From NCBI GenBank assembly GCA_002087915.1, contig LWDP01000018.1, positions 1 to 32,534 on the forward strand: a DNA stretch of 32,534 nucleotides, in the 5' to 3' direction. A program made the translations under genes and the position numbers. The first letter of the stretch is position 1; every line of letters begins with the position of its first letter. The notes below the pieces were generated by a model that made no database searches, was not told the DNA's origin, and saw only the letters and a program-made list of their open reading frames with translations. Positions 25,661 through 32,534 of this stretch are shown one piece after another. The stretch is from Enterospora canceri. Lineage: Eukaryota; Microsporidia; Enterocytozoonidae.

Positions 25661-28312
25661 ATGCAAAAAACAAACACGTGCGATGGAATCGACGAGGAGC
25701 TGTACAGCAGACAGCTCTACGTGTTAGGTTACGAGGCAATGAAGAAGATGCAGAAGGCGACAGTGCTGATTGTGGGAGCAGATGGACTGGGACAGGAAAT
25801 AGCCAAAAATGTCATTCTGGCTGGAATCAGCAAGGTTGGAATCTACGACAATGAGTCAGTGGCCATGCGCGATCTCGGGGCTGGTTTCTACTTCAAGGAG
25901 GATTCAGTTGGTGAAAACAGGGTTGATGCAATATTGGGGTCACTGAAAGCAATAAACAGCTACGTTGAGGTAGATGCAGAAAGTGGTGAATTGGATTCAG
26001 CACTAGCGAGCTACAATATCGTGGTATCAGTGAACAAGGCATTGGACTACAACCTGAAGCTGAGCAAGAAGTGCAGGGAGGCCGGACTGAAATTTGTGGT
26101 AGCGAATAGCAGGGGATTCTTCGTACAGCTTTTTGTTGATTTCAACATTCACGTCTGTTACGATAAAACAGGGGCAGTTGCATCAGCAGGGATGATCAAC
26201 CACATTACTGCTCAAAAGAGCGATAAACAGCTTCTGGTGGTGCTAGCAGATGGAGCGAAGCACTCGTTGGAAGAGGAGGATACGATAAAAATCACGAAAG
26301 ATGGAACTAGTGAATTTTATGCAAGAATAAAAAACATAAAGAACAGGAGCGAGTTCGTGGTGGAGTGTGATACGCCATTTGTGCCTGCTGAGAAGGCGTT
26401 CTACGAGTTTGAACAGATCAAGACGGCTGTTGAGATATTTCACGAACCACTGGAAAAGGCGATGAAAATGCCTGGTAAAAACGTAAAACACGAATACAGT
26501 TACGAGGACAATTTGCATTCATTATTTATGGGGCAGAATGTGGATGATAAGGAGTTGAAGAACGAGTTTGATTGGAGCAATGAGACTCTGCTAGCACCAG
26601 TTTGCTCTGTTTTGGGTGGATTTGCGGCACAGGAGGTCATCAAGGGAGCAAGTGGCAAATTCATGCCATTGAACCAATTCTTCTACTTCCACTGTGCTGG
26701 TCTCTTCAACAAGGATGCTGTGAAACAGCAGAGACCTTCAACACCAACGAGATACTCCGATTACGTCAAGTTGCTTGGAGAGAGCGAATTCAACAAGTTG
26801 AAAGGAACCAGACTATTTTTGGTTGGAGCTGGAGCCATTGGCTGCGAGAACATCAAGAACTTCGTGATGACTGGAATTGGATCCAGTGGGATGATTTACG
26901 TCACTGACATGGATTCGATTGAAAAGAGCAACTTGAACAGGCAGTTTCTCTTCAAGGCCGATGACGTGGGAAAGGTGAAGAGCGAAAGTGCCTGTAGACG
27001 CGTTCTGGAGATGAATGGCGAATACGCTGACTCGTTGAAGGCGTACACGATTCCTGTGAAGGAGGAGACTGAAAATGTCTTCAGCGACTGCTTCTTCGAG
27101 GGGCTCGACGTGGTCTCCAATGCGTTGGACAACGTGCAGGCGAGGACGTACATCGACGAGAGGTGCGTGCAGCACTGCCGTGGAATGGTCGATGCTGGGA
27201 CACTTGGAACAAAGGGACACGTCCAGGTGGTCGTTCCCCACCTGACTGAGTCTTACGGAAGCACGACTGACCCAGAGGAGACGTCGATACCGCTCTGCAC
27301 GATCAGATCGTATCCAAACAGCATCGACCACACGATCGAGTGGGCGCTGGCCGAGTTCAAGAGCGAGTTTTCTGAATCGAAAGATGACGTCAGCATAAAC
27401 AGTCAGTTAAGTCTAATTAAGCTTACTGAGTATGCTGTGAGTCTGTTTGACTTGCACTTCAACAAGACTGTTGCGAAGCTGCTTGCGACATTTCCACCCG
27501 ATCACGTGACGGCAGAAGGCGTCTCGTTCTGGCTTCCGCCTAAGCGAATTCCAAGGCCAATCCGGTTCGATGCCTCTGATCCGCTGCACCTCGGCTTCGT
27601 TCTTGCGACAGTCCGCCTCTACTGCGAGGCAAACGACGTCTCCTTCAGCCACGAGGCCGTTGAGTCGCTGGCCCAGGACGTCCGCCTCGTCGACTTCGAC
27701 CACGAGAAGGAGGCCCTTGCGAAGAAGCACCTTGTTGAATTCGAGAAGGACTCGGACCACGCTGACTTCGTCTACGCTGCTGCGAACCTGAGAGCACGAA
27801 ACTACGAGATCAAGGAGCAGACGAAGCACTTCATCACGGGCGTGGCTGGCAAAATAATCCCAGCCATTGCCACGACCACTGCAATGGTGAGTGGATTGGG
27901 CACATTTGAGATCATGAAATACGTCTTGCAGAAGAAGGAGGTGAGAAACAGCTTCCTTGACCTCGCTCATCCGATGTACGCAGCAGCTGATCCAATTGAT
28001 TGCACCAAGAACACGTACAAGAAGGATGGATCAGTGGTGACCTACACGCTCTGGTCTCGTCTGAAGATCAAGGACAGGCCACTTGGTGAAATGGTGGATG
28101 AGTTATCGAGGTGCTACGGAGACAGGGTGACTGACGTCTCTGCTGGTGCCAGGATTCTCTACATGGAGGCAATGCCCAAGTTCAACAAGAATTTGGAGAA
28201 GACTGTTTCAGAACTAGTAGGATGTGTTGATGGACAGAAATACATATGGATCAATGCAATGACTGAAGATGAGATTGATAAGGAACTGGTTCAGGTGGAG
28301 TTGAACAGGTAG
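25661..28312 (+). CDS. UBA1: Ubiquitin-activating enzyme E1
   Basis: 883 residues against 1024 in yeast. It has two ThiF-type adenylation repeats: the inactive one with VGADGLGQE (about 39-46) and the active one with VGAGAIGCENIKN (about 387-399), LNRQFLFKADDVGK and DNVQARTYID. The catalytic cysteine is C546 in SIPLCTIRSYPN, followed by the IDHTIEWA hallmark. A second-catalytic-cysteine half-domain and a C-terminal ubiquitin-fold domain (RPLGEMVDELSR to the end) follow. It activates ubiquitin for all E2s through an adenylate then thioester. The start at 25661 follows TTTATAGCCC. The middle of the gene (about 27050-27850) is clearly GC-richer than its surroundings, with many C/G third positions. 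The stop TAG is followed at once by TAA. Confidence 0.97.
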   Translation: MQKTNTCDGIDEELYSRQLYVLGYEAMKKMQKATVLIVGADGLGQEIAKNVILAGISKVGIYDNESVAMRDLGAGFYFKEDSVGENRVDAILGSLKAINSYVEVDAESGELDSALASYNIVVSVNKALDYNLKLSKKCREAGLKFVVANSRGFFVQLFVDFNIHVCYDKTGAVASAGMINHITAQKSDKQLLVVLADGAKHSLEEEDTIKITKDGTSEFYARIKNIKNRSEFVVECDTPFVPAEKAFYEFEQIKTAVEIFHEPLEKAMKMPGKNVKHEYSYEDNLHSLFMGQNVDDKELKNEFDWSNETLLAPVCSVLGGFAAQEVIKGASGKFMPLNQFFYFHCAGLFNKDAVKQQRPSTPTRYSDYVKLLGESEFNKLKGTRLFLVGAGAIGCENIKNFVMTGIGSSGMIYVTDMDSIEKSNLNRQFLFKADDVGKVKSESACRRVLEMNGEYADSLKAYTIPVKEETENVFSDCFFEGLDVVSNALDNVQARTYIDERCVQHCRGMVDAGTLGTKGHVQVVVPHLTESYGSTTDPEETSIPLCTIRSYPNSIDHTIEWALAEFKSEFSESKDDVSINSQLSLIKLTEYAVSLFDLHFNKTVAKLLATFPPDHVTAEGVSFWLPPKRIPRPIRFDASDPLHLGFVLATVRLYCEANDVSFSHEAVESLAQDVRLVDFDHEKEALAKKHLVEFEKDSDHADFVYAAANLRARNYEIKEQTKHFITGVAGKIIPAIATTTAMVSGLGTFEIMKYVLQKKEVRNSFLDLAHPMYAAADPIDCTKNTYKKDGSVVTYTLWSRLKIKDRPLGEMVDELSRCYGDRVTDVSAGARILYMEAMPKFNKNLEKTVSELVGCVDGQKYIWINAMTEDEIDKELVQVELNR

Positions 28313-28580
28313 TAAATGGGTGTGATTGACATTACTATTCTAATCTAATCATCGTAACTGATTATAATAGGTAGCTAATTATATTCAGGTAGCTAAATAT
28401 AATAATTATAATAATAATTACAATAACCACTCTACCATAATAACTACCACAATAACTATTCTACCATAATTACAACAACACCAATTTTAACACCCTTTAC
28501 TTTATTCAACACATCACTTTCTATTGCCTTGTATTAAAATAGTTAAATTACTTCATGTTAAGCCACCTGTTACACCACTA
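28313..28580. other. 268-bp AT-rich spacer with small direct repeats
   Basis: Convergent 3' region between UBA1 and the zinc-finger gene, rich in A, T and C with few G on the plus strand. It contains a twice-occurring AGGTAGCTAA (starting about 28369 and 28387) and the 21-bp repeat listed separately. No gene or RNA was recognised. Confidence 0.6.
28421..28470. repeat. Two near-identical 21-bp direct repeats
   Basis: CAATAACCACTCTACCATAA and its following T (28421-28441) recur at 28450-28470 with two substitutions, separated by 8 bp. Low-complexity minisatellite-like sequence. Confidence 0.7.
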
Positions 28581-29063
28581 TCAGATGTGCTTGTGTATCT
28601 TGCTCATGTGGTACTTCAGTCCGTTGCTGTTTCTGTACGTCTTCCCACAGTTTGCAACTGGACACACAAATGGCTTATACGCGTTCTCCTTCTCCTTCGA
28701 GTGGCCGTGGGCCATGTGGTACTTCAGTCCATGCGATGACGTGTACGACTTGTTGCATCCTGGCTTGCTACAGACGTGTTTGCGCTCAGCAGTGTTCATG
28801 TGGCTTATTGCTGTCTCCTCGTATTCGAGTGGATGCTCAGCATTCCCGAGGTCATTCATGAACTCATCGAAGTTGAAGCAGATCTCCTTCTTGTTTGGCG
28901 CAGAGACCATCTCCTCCTCCATCACAAAGAGATGGTCCCGGATGGTGCGATCTAAGTTCGAGTAGAGGTGCTGTGTCTCGTTGTACTCTCTCTTACGGGC
29001 TTCCTGGGTGCTCTTCAAGTTCTCTAGCAGCGACTCGTAGGAGTAGAATTTGTTGTCTGTCAT
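28581..29063 (-). CDS. Two C2H2 zinc fingers, Sfp1/JAZF1-like regulator
   Basis: 160 residues. The N-terminal 90 are helical and acidic. Two C2H2 fingers end the protein: C98-x4-C103-x12-H116-x4-H121 and C134-x4-C139-x12-H152-x4-H157. The repeated core GLKYHM and the linker YKPFVCPVANCGKTYRN resemble the fungal Sfp1 and metazoan JAZF1 fingers (CPV.GC.K.Y.N.NGLKYH). Sfp1 controls ribosomal-protein and ribosome-biogenesis genes in response to nutrients. Whether this small protein does the same is inference. The ATG at 29063 follows TTTTTCACCCTC, a CCC-type element. Confidence 0.88.
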   Translation of the reverse strand: MTDNKFYSYESLLENLKSTQEARKREYNETQHLYSNLDRTIRDHLFVMEEEMVSAPNKKEICFNFDEFMNDLGNAEHPLEYEETAISHMNTAERKHVCSKPGCNKSYTSSHGLKYHMAHGHSKEKENAYKPFVCPVANCGKTYRNSNGLKYHMSKIHKHI

Positions 29064-29332
29064 GAGGGTGAAAAAGTGATTAAATCAAGTGACATCGAAT
29101 CAATGTTTGAGATTGTTGGAGAATGGGTCTGAAATGGGTGATGAGAGTGATAGGAGTGATAGGAGTGGAAATGAGGCAGGATGAGATATTAATAGGATAC
29201 GATGAAAATGGTGGATGGGTGATATATGGGATGATTGAAGATGGTGGTTAGATGAGAGAATAGGAGACAACTACCACTATTATTTAATAGGAAGTTAATT
29301 AAAATATTAAACAGGTGAGTGTGTTAGTATTG

Positions 29333-29358
29333 GGAGATATAGGTAGGAGATATAGGTA
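29333..29358. repeat. Perfect tandem 13-bp repeat
   Basis: GGAGATATAGGTA occurs twice back to back (29333-29345, 29346-29358) within the purine-rich spacer. Confidence 0.85.
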
Positions 29359-29589
29359 GAGAGTGTATGACGTGATTGATTGTGGTGATCAATAGTAGAG
29401 CAAACTAACTGGAATAAGATGATTGGTTCAATAATGATTAATTAAATACGGAATGTGTCGTGATATTTGTGAGTTGATTCGGATAATTTAGAGAGTAGTG
29501 GGTGTCAGTGTAGCAAACTATATTAATACAGTTAGAAGTTAACACAGTCAGAAGTAAATACAGGAATAAGGTAGTGAAACCTGTTTTAT

Positions 29590-29625
29590 GAGTTGCTATT
29601 TACAGTTGTACGAGTTGCTATTTAC
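29590..29625. repeat. Direct 14-bp repeat upstream of the orphan gene
   Basis: GAGTTGCTATTTAC at 29590-29603 and again at 29612-29625, 8 bp apart, about 95-130 bp before the next start codon. Could be a duplicated regulatory site or chance. Confidence 0.8.
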
Positions 29626-29719
29626 TTATGTCAATAGTTAATATTGGTAGTTATTTAGTAATGATACTAGTAATAATGGTAGTTACTTCTTGTAACCTGT
29701 TTTATATTTTTTACTCCTC

Positions 29720-31120
29720 ATGCTTTATTTCGGTGATACAGCAGAATGGGATTCAGAGTACAGGGCATTCCAAAGAGACATTATGGGGCTGGTTGAAGGA
29801 AGTAGAAGCACGAGGAAGGAGTATACGAACACAGAGGTGGAATACAGCATGAAACTAATGGAGAATAACATGAATGCTGATATTGGATCGGATGAATTCA
29901 AGGAAAGAATGAAGAAGGATGAAGAACTACTCCATTCAGTGGTGAAGCATTCGACAGAATACGACATAGAAGAAGTGGTTAGGCTAAGTAGACTGATTCA
30001 AGACAGTGTAACCAGAATATCAGTAATAAAGAGGGTGATAGGGTGGATTAAACCAACTAGAATTCAGTTACAGGGGTATATTGGTGAATTGGATGATTTC
30101 GAACTCTATGAATACGCCCTAGAAAACAAGATTGAAATTGAGGCAGTTCCAGGGATAAATGGCCTATTCTACGAAATGTTCAGGGCATTCAACTACGAGA
30201 AGCACTCTCACCTGATTCAGAGGATTGAAGACCATGCGATGCTGGAGAAGGTGTTTGGAGAGAAGACGTACAACAAGAAGCTGGTGGCTGACTACGAGAA
30301 GTTGGGAGAGAAGACAGACCTGAATTCGAAGGATAGGGTCTATTTAGCATTATTCAACCTGATTCGTGGTAGTAGAATAGTGAATGAGGCACTATTTGGA
30401 TTCAAGTTGCTGGAAAAAGAGCCAACGTCCTTCAACACGAAGGTCTTCATATCACTGCTCCTAGCTGAAGAATTCAGTATAAGAAATATTGTACTGGGAA
30501 TATTCATTTGTAGGAAGCACTATGAGGTACTGAACACTGATATGATGGTTGTGTACATGTTTCTACTACGATACATGTGCATGTACGACGAAGTAAAGCA
30601 GATTTATAGGAGACTAAGAGTAGCCAATATTCAGGTGTACAATATGGCCTACGTTTGGAGAGACATACAGGAGATATTGAAGAAGGGAAGCTGTGGATTT
30701 GGAATATTCAACAGATTCAGCAAGTTAGCAGACGTAGACTGTGTAGTAGTAAACGATAGAGGGGTGATACAGAAAATGTGCTACGAATATGCAAAGGGTG
30801 GAATTCATTCAGGGGCTTACAGCTGTTATAGGATACTGGTGAAAATGAACAACAATAATGTGATAGAGAATAGGGTGGGAGAGAATGATACAACGGTATT
30901 CGGCAACATGTTGGGAAGCAGAAACAGCAGATTGTTTAGGAAGAGATGCAATTTGGATGAGTTTGTTGCAACTAGGAAACAGAGGGGGATTCTGACAGTG
31001 GAGGGTGTGGTGGCAATGGAAGTGGATGAAGCATTCAGAAACAAATACATCGAAATAGGCGGAACGAGAATAGGACGGGAGATACGGAAGAGTCTGGTTG
31101 AGGTAGAAAGAGGATTTTGA
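29720..31120 (+). CDS. Helical-repeat protein of unknown function (faintly NatB-auxiliary-like)
   Basis: 466 residues, not firmly recognised. The N-terminus (SEYRAFQRDIMGLVEG, then KLMENNMNADIGSDEF) is charged and helical. Residues about 200-330 look like antiparallel helical hairpins of TPR type (YLALFNLIRGSRIVNEALFG, NTKVFISLLLAEEFSI). The run YMCMYDEVKQIYRRLRVANI followed by QVYNMAY resembles the Mdm20/NAA25 block in which a 'Y..L.V..IQ.DT..Y' pattern closes a hairpin. Mdm20 is the auxiliary subunit of N-terminal acetyltransferase B. This similarity is weak and by eye only. No signal peptide or membrane helix. The start follows TTTTTTACTCCTC. Only 13 bp separate its stop from the uL30 start. 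Confidence 0.75.
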   Translation: MLYFGDTAEWDSEYRAFQRDIMGLVEGSRSTRKEYTNTEVEYSMKLMENNMNADIGSDEFKERMKKDEELLHSVVKHSTEYDIEEVVRLSRLIQDSVTRISVIKRVIGWIKPTRIQLQGYIGELDDFELYEYALENKIEIEAVPGINGLFYEMFRAFNYEKHSHLIQRIEDHAMLEKVFGEKTYNKKLVADYEKLGEKTDLNSKDRVYLALFNLIRGSRIVNEALFGFKLLEKEPTSFNTKVFISLLLAEEFSIRNIVLGIFICRKHYEVLNTDMMVVYMFLLRYMCMYDEVKQIYRRLRVANIQVYNMAYVWRDIQEILKKGSCGFGIFNRFSKLADVDCVVVNDRGVIQKMCYEYAKGGIHSGAYSCYRILVKMNNNNVIENRVGENDTTVFGNMLGSRNSRLFRKRCNLDEFVATRKQRGILTVEGVVAMEVDEAFRNKYIEIGGTRIGREIRKSLVEVERGF

Positions 31121-31124
31121 AAAA

Positions 31125-31131
31125 TTTACCC
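31125..31131 (+). promoter_or_regulatory. TTTACCC element of the uL30 gene, within a 13-bp intergenic gap
   Basis: AAAAATTTACCCCA occupies the whole gap between the previous stop and the ATG at 31134. Transcription of the ribosomal gene must therefore be driven by sequence overlapping the upstream gene's 3' end. Confidence 0.75.
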
Positions 31132-31133
31132 CA

Positions 31134-31868
31134 ATGTACAGTATCAAGTTTCAGGCAATGATTAGGGAGAGTATGAAGTCGAGTGAGGAGAAGATGGCGT
31201 ATGAAGAGAGGCTGTTGAGGGAGTATGACGAGCAGAAGCAGGCAATGGAAAGACGAATTGCGGAGAACAAGAAGCACGAGGAGGCAGTGATTCCAAAAAT
31301 AATTGAGAAAGTGAAGAATGAGATGTTCAAGGAGGAGGACAAGGCAGAAGCAAAGGGGTATCTCTATGCACCAGCTGAGCCAAACTACCTCATAGCAGTT
31401 CAAATTAGGTCACAATGTGGGATAAATCCAAAGACAAAGAAGACGATGGAGTTGTTGAGACTGACCAAAATAAACAGGTGTGTGATACTGAAGAACAACG
31501 AGTGCATCAGGAAGATGCTGCAGATTAGCAAGGACTACATCGCATATGGAACAGTAGACTACCAGATGCTAAGGAAACTGGTATATAACAGGGGATGTGG
31601 GAAGATTGGAAACAGTCGAGTCAAATTGACCAATGAGGTGATTGAGGATGCATTTGATGGGAAATACAGGTGCATTGAGGAGCTGTTGTACTCCGTATAC
31701 TCTGGTTCAGAGGACATGAAGATGATTCTGAACTTTATTGTCCCAATTAAGCTAAACTGCCCAAGAGGTGGATTCTGTGCTGGCAGGAAGCTCAGGTCGT
31801 TTGTCCAGGGCGGAGCAAGTGGAAACCACGAGGAGCTGCTCTGTAACCTCCTTGAGAAGATGATTTAG
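31134..31868 (+). CDS. RPL7: 60S ribosomal protein uL30 (L7)
   Basis: 244 residues, the usual eukaryotic L7 length. A basic/acidic N-terminal helix (EEKMAYEERLLREYDEQKQA) precedes the uL30 fold: LLRLTKINRCVILKNNECIR, then MLQISKDYIAYGTVDYQMLR, LVYNRGCGKIGNSRVKLT and the C-terminal NCPRGGFCAGRK..FVQGGASGNHEE, which correspond block for block to L7 (LRL.QI..., YIA.G.P, L..RG.GK....R..LT, SPRGG......FV.GG..GNRE). The protein is on the 60S solvent side and binds 5S/25S rRNA expansion segments. The start is fixed by the TTTACCC at 31125. No intron seen. Confidence 0.95.
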   Translation: MYSIKFQAMIRESMKSSEEKMAYEERLLREYDEQKQAMERRIAENKKHEEAVIPKIIEKVKNEMFKEEDKAEAKGYLYAPAEPNYLIAVQIRSQCGINPKTKKTMELLRLTKINRCVILKNNECIRKMLQISKDYIAYGTVDYQMLRKLVYNRGCGKIGNSRVKLTNEVIEDAFDGKYRCIEELLYSVYSGSEDMKMILNFIVPIKLNCPRGGFCAGRKLRSFVQGGASGNHEELLCNLLEKMI

Positions 31869-31907
31869 AAGTGCAATAAATACGTGCATAAATTGAATTA
31901 AGCTTAT

Positions 31908-31914
31908 TTTACCC
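31908..31914 (+). promoter_or_regulatory. TTTACCC element of the last gene
   Basis: TTATTTTACCCTTGTAA precedes the ATG at 31921, with the CCC ending 6 nt upstream. Confidence 0.65.
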
Positions 31915-31920
31915 TTGTAA

Positions 31921-32534
31921 ATGTCCGATGATACTTCAAAGGAGCAACTCTTCATTGATCTCCAGCTGCAGCTGAAGGAGTATTTGGCTGATTCGCAGTC
32001 TCTGTCACTCAAGGACCTCATCAACGACAACATTGTAGCCTACGACTACCACATCAAGGAGGATGTTCAGAAGGATGAGGAGACCTACAAAAGAGTGAAG
32101 AAATTGCTCAAAAAGATGAGCAAAATCAAAGACACCTCTGAATTCGATTTCAGTACAGTAGAAGACGAGATTAGTGCTATATTCAGAAAGAAGAGTGAGC
32201 CAAAGAAGGAGAGGTCTCTCTTCATTCCCGACCTGAGCACAGTTGAAATGGTCGAATACCTGAATAGCGTAAACAGTGGAATAAACATGGATAATTCTGT
32301 AGTGAAGGATGACATCAACACGCTGAGGAAGATGCCTGAATTCACGTTCAAGGAGCTCAACCTGACCAGAAACCTGACTCCCAGCAACTCTCACGCCCAC
32401 GTCTACAAGAAGTTTGAGAATGCGTCGAATAATTCTGAGGACGAAAGACAGCCGAATGGGTTCACTGCCTACGTCAGCGAGCCAAGGGTCGCGGGTTCAA
32501 CTCCCCCGAATGCCAATAATTTGTTCTTCAATAA
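31921..32534 (+). CDS. Unknown protein, C-terminus cut by the window edge
   Basis: Open from ATG 31921 to the last base (204 full codons, no stop). Not recognised. The product begins MSDDTSKEQLFIDLQLQLKE and is highly charged and predicted helical for about 90 residues (KDEETYKRVKKLLKKMSK). It then carries KKERSLFIPDLSTVEMVEYL and becomes Asn/Ser/Pro-rich near the edge. No signal peptide or membrane helix. The TTTACCC element at 31908 supports the start. It follows uL30 by 52 bp. Coiled-coil content suggests a scaffold or nuclear-complex subunit, but this is a guess. The last bases contain a tRNA-like GGGTTCAACTCCC that lies in frame and is not a tRNA. Confidence 0.75.
   Translation, partial: MSDDTSKEQLFIDLQLQLKEYLADSQSLSLKDLINDNIVAYDYHIKEDVQKDEETYKRVKKLLKKMSKIKDTSEFDFSTVEDEISAIFRKKSEPKKERSLFIPDLSTVEMVEYLNSVNSGINMDNSVVKDDINTLRKMPEFTFKELNLTRNLTPSNSHAHVYKKFENASNNSEDERQPNGFTAYVSEPRVAGSTPPNANNLFFN

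Larger units (their letters stand above)
29064..29719. other. 656-bp divergent intergenic region, purine-skewed with short tandem repeats
   Basis: Lies between the zinc-finger gene and the orphan at 29720, so it must carry both promoters. From about 29100 to 29420 the plus strand is dominated by G and A with very little C (for example GATGAGAGTGATAGGAGTGA), a marked strand asymmetry. Tandem copies: GAGTGATAG twice (29145-29162), a 13-bp unit twice (29333-29358) and a 14-bp unit twice (29590-29625). Its right end TTTTTTACTCCTC precedes the ATG at 29720. No CDS or RNA gene was recognised. Confidence 0.6.

Noticed and set aside
27413..27970. 185-codon antisense frame opposite UBA1
   Set aside because: It is opposite a clear E1 sequence in a GC-rich block where antisense stops are rare. 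Same reasoning for 26813-27331 (minus), 5387-5791 (plus) and 3827-4312 (plus).
32485..32515. tRNA T-arm-like sequence GGGTTCAACTCCC
   Set aside because: No matching acceptor, D-arm or anticodon arm lies at the right distance, the T-stem is mispaired, and the bases are in frame inside the final open gene.

Overview
The window looks like nuclear DNA from a microsporidian (an obligate intracellular fungal relative). It has about 20 mostly intronless, closely packed eukaryotic genes. Many encoded proteins are shorter than their yeast or human counterparts (E1 enzyme, myosin V, Bud23, a p115/Uso1-like protein, LeuRS editing region). Most start codons are preceded within about 0-12 nt by a TTTACCC-like element, the known microsporidian 'CCC' start-proximal signal. 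The exact species cannot be read from the sequence. The loose spacing, larger intergenic regions and possible transposon remains fit a moderately sized microsporidian genome better than an ultra-compact Encephalitozoon-type one (inference).

Layout. 1-6815, all on the minus strand: the N-terminal part of exosome subunit RRP40 (cut by the window edge), leucyl-tRNA synthetase (carrying a 299-bp exact duplication around a single N, almost certainly an assembly error), a signal-peptide/one-TM membrane protein, ribosomal protein uL3 and a casein kinase 1. 7216-10639: the SM protein SLY1 (plus) converges on a haspin-like kinase (minus). 10640-13266: a 2.6-kb gene-poor island with a perfect 29-bp inverted repeat, a possibly frameshifted micro-gene with a membrane tail, an orphan promoter-plus-ATG, and a hAT-like transposon end. 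13267-16565: four genes, three unrecognised and one Tim17/22/23-like. 16900-20636: AspRS, a homeodomain protein and a p115/Uso1-like protein. 20652-25467: class V myosin, cyclophilin A, a 56-residue small ORF and BUD23. 25661-29063: ubiquitin E1 and a two-zinc-finger Sfp1/JAZF1-type protein. 29720-32534: a helical orphan (very tentatively NatB-auxiliary-like), ribosomal protein uL30 (L7) and the start of an unrecognised gene cut by the right edge. No tRNA, rRNA or CRISPR was recognised.

Functional themes. Translation and RNA: RRP40, LeuRS, AspRS, uL3, uL30, Bud23. Membrane traffic: SLY1 and p115/Uso1-like act at ER-Golgi, and myosin V is a cargo motor. Signalling and cell cycle: CK1 and haspin. 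Protein turnover and folding: E1 and cyclophilin. Transcription: homeodomain and zinc-finger proteins. Gene pairs can be extremely close: 15 bp between myosin and the p115-like gene, and 13 bp between the helical orphan and uL30. In both cases the downstream gene's CCC element fills the gap.

Points most worth checking: (1) the assembly duplication inside LeuRS; (2) apparent loss of the LeuRS editing site; (3) the 2.6-kb island with its 29-bp hairpin, micro-gene and transposon end; (4) the unlisted 56-residue gene between cyclophilin and BUD23.
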